Shown here in pieces: positions 7,097 through 12,323 of a DNA stretch of 12,323 nt. Position numbers and translations under genes: made by a program. The DNA is from Verrucomicrobiota bacterium. Lineage in GTDB: Bacteria > Verrucomicrobiota > Verrucomicrobiia > Chthoniobacterales > Terrimicrobiaceae. The notes below the pieces were generated by a model. The model ran no database searches. It worked only from the letters and a program-made list of their open reading frames with translations, and was not told where the DNA came from. Position 1 is the first letter of the stretch, and every line of letters begins with the position of its first letter. The stretch covers positions 1 to 12,323 of the forward strand of contig JAPLTI010000093.1 in NCBI GenBank assembly GCA_026398285.1. Direction: 5' to 3'.

Positions 7097-8548
7097 GGAG
7101 AAACGACTACACCCGAACGCATGCCGATCGAAGTTTTTTCCCTCGAGGGCATCTCCAAGGATCATAATCCGAGCGAAAACGGTAGCACTCGGGCTTGCTA
7201 AAATATCCTCACTTGGAAATCCACTTCTTGAAATGCGGCCTTGGTGAATGAGGAATGGTGCGAATCCCGGTGTGTTTCTCGCGGGTTTGACAGGACCACT
7301 CCAAGAGGGCCATTGGGATTGTTCGCCCCAACCGTTCGCAAACGAGCCTGCAGGAAAATACGGGCCGCAATATTTGGCTTGGATGTTCCCCGTCCAAGGA
7401 AGGCTGAAATGGCGAAAAAGCGGCGCGTTTTGCCGGACGGTGAAGGTTTTTTCCCCGCCGCCTTTGAGCGTGAGATTCGCCCTCAGGCCGGTGCGAAGGG
7501 CATCGAAGGGCTCCGGTTGCGCGGTCAGTTCGTCCTGGGCGTTTCGCACCTCGGGGGGATTCATGATGCGTTGGTAGACTTCGTCGGTGAAAAAATAAAG
7601 GGACAGGTCGAGACAATCGGGATTCATGCTGCGCGTCTCGAGCGCGATGCAGTGCGGAGCGGATTCCGGTCGCGGTATGGGACGCGCATTGTGCCACGGG
7701 GGAGGGGACCCTCTTTTCAGGCGCTGCCAGCGGTGCATCGGCGCGCGGGTAAAGGATCCGAAGACAACGGGGTTTTCGTCACCATAGGCGTGCACCGAGG
7801 GGACGCCGGTGTTCATGTTTACAAAGAGCCGGCCTTTTTTTTCGGAGAGCACATCGAAGCAGGCCGCAAGCAGCGGCGCGGCTTGGGTGTCCCAGAAATG
7901 GCAGTCGGGTTTGACCACGGCGGCCCACACGCAGACGACATCGCCATCGAGGTTTTCCTGAGTGAACGGCTCTGTGAAGGTCTTGCCATCGACCTCGCGA
8001 CCGCTTGCCAGATCGACGAGGCTGACCTTGTAGAGCGCATCGCGGATTTGCGGCATCTTCTCGTGAAGCATGTCGAGGGCCTGTTTTTTTCCGCGAATGC
8101 TTGTGGCAAGGCGCGCCCAGGTGTCGCTGAGGTCTGCCGCCCCCGAGTAGCCGGAGCGTCGCATGAAATCAGCCACCACGCCGCGGCGCACGCGGGCGCG
8201 TATGGTTTTGACCACCGCGCCGTTTTCATTCCGCGATGAGATTTCGTCGTAGGACTCGATGCAGCCATTGGTGAGCAGCTTTTGCACGTCGCTCTCGAGC
8301 TGGAAGTTCCTCGTCGTGGTGGAGGAATAAACCAGCGTTCCGACCGTGCGCTCGAGCGCTTTGACAAAGGCCGCCTTCAGCGCGGAGTCATCATCCACAC
8401 CGCTTCCCGTGACCTCCACCTCATGGATGCCAGCCGCAGGCGCCTGGGCGGGCGACTGCGCTGCGGCTCCCGCCAAAACGAAAGCCATGGCCAGAAGCAC
8501 CGCGCCGAGACCTCTCAGAAATGTCCTCGCCACCCAGCGCTCAGGCAT
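6344..8548 (-). CDS. Continuous frame: secreted FlgT-N-like protein read into Nif3-like protein
   Basis: The frame holds 734 codons without a stop. Residues 1-30 are a Sec signal peptide (RTFLRGLGAVLLAMAFVLAGAAA, probable cleavage AAA|Q). Residues about 42-125 resemble the FlgT N-terminal domain of periplasmic proteins (EVEVTGSGVDDDSALKAAFV, later VVKTIRARVRRGV). Residues 126-445 are unrecognised but protein-like (CVWAAVVKPDCHFWDTQAAP, YCGPYFPAGSFANGWGEQSQ). Residues 446-484 use AT-ending codons and look non-coding. Residue 485 begins a complete Nif3 protein. A secreted protein joined to a cytoplasmic one makes no evident sense, so I suspect a lost stop or frameshift: TTA at residue 450 is one base from TAA. 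Start 8548 overlaps the WYL gene stop by 8 bases; an ATG at 8581 would add 11 residues. Confidence 0.7.
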   Translation of the reverse strand: MPERWVARTFLRGLGAVLLAMAFVLAGAAAQSPAQAPAAGIHEVEVTGSGVDDDSALKAAFVKALERTVGTLVYSSTTTRNFQLESDVQKLLTNGCIESYDEISSRNENGAVVKTIRARVRRGVVADFMRRSGYSGAADLSDTWARLATSIRGKKQALDMLHEKMPQIRDALYKVSLVDLASGREVDGKTFTEPFTQENLDGDVVCVWAAVVKPDCHFWDTQAAPLLAACFDVLSEKKGRLFVNMNTGVPSVHAYGDENPVVFGSFTRAPMHRWQRLKRGSPPPWHNARPIPRPESAPHCIALETRSMNPDCLDLSLYFFTDEVYQRIMNPPEVRNAQDELTAQPEPFDALRTGLRANLTLKGGGEKTFTVRQNAPLFRHFSLPWTGNIQAKYCGPYFPAGSFANGWGEQSQWPSWSGPVKPARNTPGFAPFLIHQGRISRSGFPSEDILASPSATVFARIMILGDALEGKNFDRHAFGCSRFSMHLTEAFRYLDDLLRTREVGDFPQAMNGLQVENSGGLTRIGAAVDATEAVICEAAQAGVDFLIVHHGLFWSGAQRVTGAAYRKMRLLMEADMAVYSAHLPLDIHPEIGNNALLAAALGLENGVPFFPTAGQNVGLKFEAEVSREVLRDHLARAVGGAVHLAPGGPVLAKCIGVVTGGAGGDIAKAAEAGVDTFITGEGPHWSYTAAEELGVNLFYAGHYATETFGVKAAAELLAGKLALPWQFIDHPTGL
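7169..7192 (-). other. Hairpin between the secreted-protein and nif3-like parts
   Basis: On the minus strand CCGAGTG and CGCTCGG form a 7-pair stem (one G-T wobble) with a 10-base loop, 73 bases before the nif3-like ATG. No T-run follows, so it is not a classical terminator. Its place in a stretch with non-coding-looking codon use supports the idea that 7097-7205 was originally intergenic. Confidence 0.3.
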
Positions 8549-9572
8549 ATTGGGCAGCCATCTTGCGGGCGCTCGTCGCAATCGATTCTGCGAGGTTCGC
8601 CGGTGCGAGCACCTTCACTTTCGGCCCCCAGCCGAGAATCCAGGGCTGGATTTCAAGGATGGAATTCAGCCGCAGCGTCAGGCGGGCACGTCCGCCCGCG
8701 AGATCCTCCAGCTTTTGATGCGGATGCCAAGTCGATTCCTTCAGGCGCTCCACGACTTCAGCCTCGAATTCCAGCACCACATCCTCGGGGGCATCGGCGC
8801 TGATGACACTGCCGAAGCTGAATTTCAGCAGGTCGCGCGGATGTTTCTCCGGCTTCGCTGTGAACTTTTGCGCGGTCGCTTTGATGTTGCTCACGCGCGG
8901 GAAAGCAAAGGGCGTGAGGTGGCGTGTGTTGGTGTCCGTGCCGTAAAAGTAAAAGCGCCCATGGTGCATGACCATGAGATGCGGCTCGATCGACTTGTGC
9001 TTCGCAGCGGCATTCTTGGGGCTCTTGTAATCAAATTCGACGACTTTGCGTTCCTTGATCGCGCGGTGCAGGATGTTGAAAATCTTGAGCTCCTTCGTGC
9101 TCGATGGCGGGTTGTCGGCGAAACGGAAATGCACCGTCTCCGACCAGGCATCCCAATTTTTCGACCCTGTAAAAATCCCGAACATCCGCTCGAACGAAGC
9201 CAGAAATTCCTGTCCCAGTTCGGTGGCCTCGTAGGGCAGCAGGCATTGCTGAAAGAACGAAAGCAGGAGGTAGTCCTTGTCCTTGAGTTCCATCGGCGGC
9301 AGAAACCTCGAGTTCTCCTCGATCACATATGTCCCCTCGCGGGCATCCCATTCGAGATCCATTTCCAGCCGGTCGCAGATGAATCTGATGTCCCGGAGCA
9401 CGGTGGCCCTGTCCACCTCGAATTCCTCCTGCAGCGTTGTGCAGGTGATCTTTTTCCCTGACTCGCTGGCATTCTGAAGCAGGCTCACCATGCGGAAGAT
9501 GCGTTCTATTCCGGCGCGAGTGCTCACGCCGCGTGTGGATTTCTTTTCTTTGATTTTTCGGATTTTGCTCAT
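8541..9572 (-). CDS. WYL-domain transcriptional regulator
   Basis: The 343-residue protein has the usual three parts. An N-terminal winged helix-turn-helix covers about 18-85 (TTLQEEFEVDRATVLRDIRFICDRLEM). A WYL domain covers about 165-235 (VVEFDYKSPKN, then IEPHLMVMHHGRFYFYGTD and TRHLTPFAFPRVSNIKAT). A C-terminal WCX-like extension covers about 263-335 (ILEIQPWILGWGPKVKVLAPANL). The signature W-Y-L is replaced by F-Y-F in RFYFYG, while the flanking basic and aromatic ligand-pocket residues remain. WYL proteins are ligand-responsive repressors or activators, some binding nucleotide or nucleic-acid ligands and some controlling defence genes. Here it lies 51 bases after the helical-repeat gene and overlaps the secreted-protein gene by 8 bases (ATGCCTGA). 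It may regulate this operon, but the sequence does not show a target. Confidence 0.9.
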   Translation of the reverse strand: MSKIRKIKEKKSTRGVSTRAGIERIFRMVSLLQNASESGKKITCTTLQEEFEVDRATVLRDIRFICDRLEMDLEWDAREGTYVIEENSRFLPPMELKDKDYLLLSFFQQCLLPYEATELGQEFLASFERMFGIFTGSKNWDAWSETVHFRFADNPPSSTKELKIFNILHRAIKERKVVEFDYKSPKNAAAKHKSIEPHLMVMHHGRFYFYGTDTNTRHLTPFAFPRVSNIKATAQKFTAKPEKHPRDLLKFSFGSVISADAPEDVVLEFEAEVVERLKESTWHPHQKLEDLAGGRARLTLRLNSILEIQPWILGWGPKVKVLAPANLAESIATSARKMAAQYA

Positions 9573-9623
9573 AGGGAAAAAAAGGTTGCTGGTTGGGATT
9601 TCAAAAATGCCAAAAATGTGCCG

Positions 9624-11417
9624 CTATGCCACCGCTAATTCGGGGCAGGGGTCAAGTTGTGCGGGAGTAGGCACCGCGTGGTAGTATTCGCGGACTTCGA
9701 GCCGGTGCGAGGCAGCTTCGGCCACATAAGGATTCAAATCCGATGACAAGCGCCGCAGATCGCGGATTGTTGTATGCGGAGACTTCGCGGCGATATGGCG
9801 CAGGAACGGGTTTTCGGATTGAGCCAAGTTTTTCACCAAATCTCGAGAGGGTCTTTTTCGATGCGTGATTTTGACGCCTTCGTCGATGTAATATCCCAGC
9901 GGTAGCAACGAGGCGTGGACTGCGTTGACCACGCCGACATGGTCCCGATCCTCATAGAGCGACCAGAATGCATTCGGTGGCGTTTCGGTGGCGGCAGCCA
10001 ATGCCAGGCGGACTTTGTGCGACGGGTCCTCTGCCATCGCGGTCAATTGGGAGGCGAACTCCAAATAAAGCTCTTCATAGCTGGCCAAGCTTTTTTCGCG
10101 CCTGAAATCACCGAGCTTTTTCAGCAAGTGGGCTGCCATGGCGGCACGGACATTTTCCGAGGCGTCGCACAGCAACTTGTGGGCATGTTCCTGTGTGAGG
10201 ACCGTGAGTGGGATAATCGCCAGGCGAACTTTTTCCGAGGGATCCCGAAGAAAGTCGTTTAAAATCTTATCGATCAATACCGGGAAATGAGTGCGGGCTT
10301 TTGCTTCAAGCTCCAGAGCCACGGCCATCCGCACGCTCTCCTCGGCGTCATGCACCAAATCCAGTATAATGTCGGCGTGGAGACCCTCGCGTTGGCAAAT
10401 GCCTGCCCGAGTTTTGGCTGTCAGGTGCGGCTTGCATTCGAAATAAAACGGTATCGCCAGATAGTTCACCGCATCGCACAGCACCTCCTGCACCTCGGGA
10501 GCCGCTTCCCGGACGATTCGGCACCGCACATCGTTTGGCGTCTTTTTATTGGCCAACACAGCTTTCAGCACGGCCGGGTCGTCATCCATCCGGAAGGCGC
10601 GCAGCACTCCAGCTTGTGTCGCCGCATTGGCCATGGCCAAGCGAACCGCCTTCGCCGAATCGCCCGCCAGTTTTAATTGCGCCGCGAGTGATGCCAACCG
10701 CGCGCCGGTCAAGAGGGCTCTCGTGCGCGCATCGCCTGTTTCGATGAGGAGATCGACAGTCTCGGGCGGCAAATAGACGCCCCGTGCCAGCGTTTGTTGA
10801 ATCTTCGGGTTATTTCGGCGCGCCAGTGACAGCGTGGACTCGATAAAAACAGGACGCATCGGATTCTCTCCCAATTCGTATTTTGCGATCAACTCCGCAA
10901 ACTTGAGAACCACCTCCTTGCAAGGGTCGTTTGCGAGCGCCCGCCAGATTTCATCTGGGGCCTTGTCGAAGAAAAACTCGCACCTTGGATGCGGTTGCAC
11001 AGCTTGGATGAATGTCTTTCTAATGTCTGGGTCGGAATCGATCGGAAAAATTTTGAAAACGGACGCGTTCCACTCATCCAGCGACTCACTCGCCAGCAAG
11101 CCCAGTCGACGCGGATTGAAAAGCATTTCGGGAAGGGATTCGTTCCTGCCCCTCAGAGAATTAAAAAGCTCCAAGAGCACCGGCTGCCCGATCAAATCTG
11201 GAATGTCACTCGGCAAGGTGACCTCCCACAAAGTCAAAACCGGATTCTCCAGCAGACACTCCGGATACTCCAGCCAAAGCGCCCGCAGAACCTCCAATGG
11301 CGCGTTCGGATTGAGCGACACAGCTCTCCTTGTGTCTCGGCAACGGGACTTGGCCAAGTGCGATAGAAGCGCGGAATCGAGCGTGGGATCACTCGGGTCG
11401 GGGTTGGATTCATTCAT
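9624..11417 (-). CDS. Large HEAT/LRV-like alpha-helical repeat protein
   Basis: The 597-residue protein has no signal peptide or membrane segment and appears built of helical repeats. A leucine-rich-repeat-variant-like unit opens it (RRAVSLNPNAPLEVLRALWL, 30-49). HEAT-like units with the core D-P/A-S-x-x-V-R-x-A recur: AEESVRMAVALELE (about 358), DPSEKVRLAIIPL (392), DASENVRAAMAAHLL (418), DPSHKVRLALAAAT (464), ENPFLRHIAAKSP (535) and LNPYVAEAASHRL (561). Such scaffolds mediate protein-protein binding; no catalytic motif was seen. Residues 60-190 are less repetitive (IPDLIGQPVLLELFNSLRGR). It is the first clear gene of the minus-strand block and is followed by the WYL regulator. The ATG overlaps the stop of an 18-codon mini-ORF (ATGA) and lacks a Shine-Dalgarno. 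The partner and process are unknown. Confidence 0.85.
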   Translation of the reverse strand: MNESNPDPSDPTLDSALLSHLAKSRCRDTRRAVSLNPNAPLEVLRALWLEYPECLLENPVLTLWEVTLPSDIPDLIGQPVLLELFNSLRGRNESLPEMLFNPRRLGLLASESLDEWNASVFKIFPIDSDPDIRKTFIQAVQPHPRCEFFFDKAPDEIWRALANDPCKEVVLKFAELIAKYELGENPMRPVFIESTLSLARRNNPKIQQTLARGVYLPPETVDLLIETGDARTRALLTGARLASLAAQLKLAGDSAKAVRLAMANAATQAGVLRAFRMDDDPAVLKAVLANKKTPNDVRCRIVREAAPEVQEVLCDAVNYLAIPFYFECKPHLTAKTRAGICQREGLHADIILDLVHDAEESVRMAVALELEAKARTHFPVLIDKILNDFLRDPSEKVRLAIIPLTVLTQEHAHKLLCDASENVRAAMAAHLLKKLGDFRREKSLASYEELYLEFASQLTAMAEDPSHKVRLALAAATETPPNAFWSLYEDRDHVGVVNAVHASLLPLGYYIDEGVKITHRKRPSRDLVKNLAQSENPFLRHIAAKSPHTTIRDLRRLSSDLNPYVAEAASHRLEVREYYHAVPTPAQLDPCPELAVA

Positions 11418-11470
11418 AGAGATCGGAATACAATCAGTTCGCCAGTCGCAGGATCAGCATCAGGCTTCAT
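11414..11470 (-). CDS. Possible 18-residue leader ORF before the helical-repeat gene
   Basis: An ATG at 11470 opens MKPDADPATGELIVFRSL and ends in a TGA that overlaps the next ATG by four bases (ATGA). Overlap of this kind is common for coupled genes, and the his genes here do the same. But the frame is open for many codons upstream, no ribosome-binding site is visible and the peptide is too short for conservation to be judged. It could equally be the tail of a longer lost gene or chance. Confidence 0.25.
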   Translation of the reverse strand: MKPDADPATGELIVFRSL

Positions 11471-11516
11471 TGTTTTTTTGAGTAACCAACGGGCGGGGCG
11501 CGGTTGGAGAAGAACT

Positions 11517-11691
11517 AACCACGGATTTCTCAGATGGGCACGGATGATCCCATCAAGCTGGGATTGGCAGAAAAAAGCAAAAATCTTGCAGGCCTGCTTG
11601 CAGAGTTTTTGTTTTACCCTGCCCCATTCGCGCAGCGAATGCACTCGTGCCCATTTCTTCGTATCCGTGTTCATCCGAGTAATCAGTGGTT
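11517..11691. repeat. Intergenic element with 29-base imperfect terminal inverted repeats
   Basis: The arms 11517-11545 and 11663-11691 are inverted copies matching at 24 of 29 positions; both begin AACCAC and end CACGGAT when read inward. The 117-base interior contains a perfect 7-base hairpin (11625-11641, CATTCGC, loop gca, GCGAATG), a 10-base palindrome GCAGGCCTGC (11588-11597) and a CTTGCAG direct repeat. No convincing gene is inside. Motifs of the type CCACGGAT...ATCCGTG recur, as I recall, in intergenic DNA of several environmental bacteria. A MITE-like or palindromic dispersed repeat is the best description. Bases 11471-11516 and 11692-11726 around it hold nothing further that I recognise. 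Confidence 0.55.
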
Positions 11692-11726
11692 TTATATTAT
11701 TCGTTCCTGTAGTATGATGTGACTTG

Positions 11727-12182
11727 TTAGTTAGGAGATTTTTGGAACCTCAGCAAAGTTGGCATCACAAGCCAGGGAATGGAAACGGTCGAATCACTGA
11801 TGTTTTGACTCCATACCTCAATTCCGAGGAGCGAAGTCATGCAAACACAGAGCCCCAAGCTGACGGCTCCGATCAGGGCGAGCCACGACAAACGGGCCGC
11901 AAGACGGGTCCAAAAAATAGGATGTGTTTTACAGTATAGAAAAATGCCCATCAGATAGTTGTCTATTTTTTCTATTTCTACACTATTCCCGCACTCCAAA
12001 GAGAGAAGGCGCTGTGTATCAGTTCCGAGCAGGCAAGAGCTGTCCAAGATGGGAATCGGGCTGCGTTTCACGAGGCAATAGACTCGCTTGTTCCGGCTTG
12101 ATATTGCCAACACTGCAGAAACTCCGGCCAATTCTCTCAATGACCTCCGTCGGATTTGACGATACCGGTCTGAGGTAATCAC
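11727..12182 (-). CDS. Doubtful hypothetical protein with one membrane segment, possibly truncated
   Basis: A GTG-started frame of 151 codons contains a clear hydrophobic stretch (LSWLALIGAVSLGLCVCMTS) after a basic segment (FWTRLAARL) and a short second apolar stretch near the C-terminus (TVSIPWLVMPTLL). No family is recognised. Codon use is mixed, with many A/T-ending codons in the middle, unlike the neighbouring genes. An internal ATG in MGIFLYCKTH would give a 74-residue version that keeps the membrane segment. The upstream end coincides with the inferred insertion-sequence boundary (about 12183), and the frame stays open into the element. A gene cut by the insertion is therefore as likely as a complete one. 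Confidence 0.3.
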   Translation of the reverse strand: MITSDRYRQIRRRSLRELAGVSAVLAISSRNKRVYCLVKRSPIPILDSSCLLGTDTQRLLSLECGNSVEIEKIDNYLMGIFLYCKTHPIFWTRLAARLSWLALIGAVSLGLCVCMTSLLGIEVWSQNISDSTVSIPWLVMPTLLRFQKSPN

Positions 12183-12323
12183 GGGCGGCGCAATTTTTAT
12201 TCTGTAAAAGTTGAGAATTATTTTTGGGGCAGGTCAGCAGGTTTCATGTTGAGGTAGATTTTTCCGGTGAGCCACTCTTCGCTGATTTCGCAGAGGAGGG
12301 CAGAGATGAGTCGGAGAAGAGAG
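12183..12323 (-). mobile_element. End of an insertion sequence, probably IS256 family
   Basis: The transposase tail ends at 12218, and the following 35 bases are a non-coding end containing TTTTTATTCTGTAAAAGTTG. IS256-type ends often carry a TGTAAAA-like block a short distance inside the tip. The outer boundary is placed at about 12183 (GGGCGGCGC) by judgement. The other end, the transposase start and the target duplication lie outside the window. Confidence 0.55.
12218..12323 (-). CDS. Transposase C-terminus (partial), IS256/mutator-like
   Basis: The minus-strand frame entering from the right edge gives 34 residues and stops at TAA (12218-12220). The segment LISALLCEISEEWLTGKIYL followed by NM matches the C-terminal end of IS256-family (mutator-type, DDE) transposases, in which a run of the type L.E.SEEW..GKRYLNM closes the protein. 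None of the catalytic region is in the window, so activity cannot be judged. It points leftward toward the helical-repeat gene block. Confidence 0.65.
   Translation of the reverse strand, partial: SLLRLISALLCEISEEWLTGKIYLNMKPADLPQK

Noticed and set aside
7241..8239. 332-codon plus-strand open frame opposite the secreted protein
   Set aside because: There is no recognisable domain, and the opposite strand has a signal peptide and a FlgT-N-like domain.
8346..9461. 371-codon plus-strand open frame opposite the WYL gene
   Set aside because: The minus strand encodes a clear HTH-WYL protein with good family motifs; the plus-strand product has none.
11484..11508. CCAAC/GTTGG short inverted repeat upstream of the helical-repeat gene
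   Set aside because: Only five pairs around a GC-rich loop; within chance for this composition.
1..12323. tRNA, rRNA or CRISPR array
   Set aside because: No cloverleaf-like segment, rRNA-like stretch or regularly spaced repeat series was seen on reading both strands.

Overview
The window reads as a chromosomal stretch from a GC-rich Gram-negative bacterium. The lineage looks like the Verrucomicrobiota or a neighbouring PVC group. That placement is an inference from the style of several proteins (an envelope coiled-coil protein with a GRVLAVNQAWNFVVLSLG block, a tandem-ACT protein, a secreted FlgT-N-like protein) and from the near absence of Shine-Dalgarno sequences; no rRNA or other marker is present to confirm it. 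The left part is housekeeping. The right end is accessory, with an insertion-sequence end and an intergenic inverted repeat.

Layout. Positions 1-97 hold the tail of an unidentified gene, followed on the + strand by a YhbY-type ribosome-associated RNA-binding protein (113-376). After a 135-base spacer rich in inverted repeats comes a compact histidine biosynthesis cluster hisB-hisH-hisA (512-2435), with 4-base stop/start overlaps and no hisF. A 219-base convergent gap (2436-2654) contains two copies of the same palindrome in opposite orientation, a REPIN-like arrangement. On the minus strand come a tiny lipoprotein (2655-2825), an inner-membrane coiled-coil protein (2806-3618) that it overlaps, and an RNase R gene (3724-5837). 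The RNase R gene is interrupted by an internal deletion plus frameshift inside the catalytic domain. Divergent to it is a two-ACT-domain protein on + (5927-6343).

From 11417 down to 6344 a long minus-strand block runs in the order: 597-aa alpha-helical-repeat (HEAT/LRV-like) protein, WYL-domain transcription regulator, secreted FlgT-N-like protein, Nif3-family metal protein. The last two lie in one uninterrupted reading frame of more than 700 codons, although they look like separate genes. Either a stop codon was lost or a frameshift fused them.

Beyond 11417 the DNA is mostly non-coding. It holds a roughly 175-base element bounded by 29-base imperfect inverted repeats, a doubtful small membrane-protein ORF (11727-12182), and, running off the right edge, the C-terminus of a transposase that looks like the IS256 family.

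I do not see a clear undescribed defence or metabolic system. The best candidates for follow-up are the REPIN-like pair, the helical-repeat/WYL/secreted-protein block beside the insertion sequence, and the two damaged or fused genes. Those two could be real evolution or assembly error, and the raw reads would decide.
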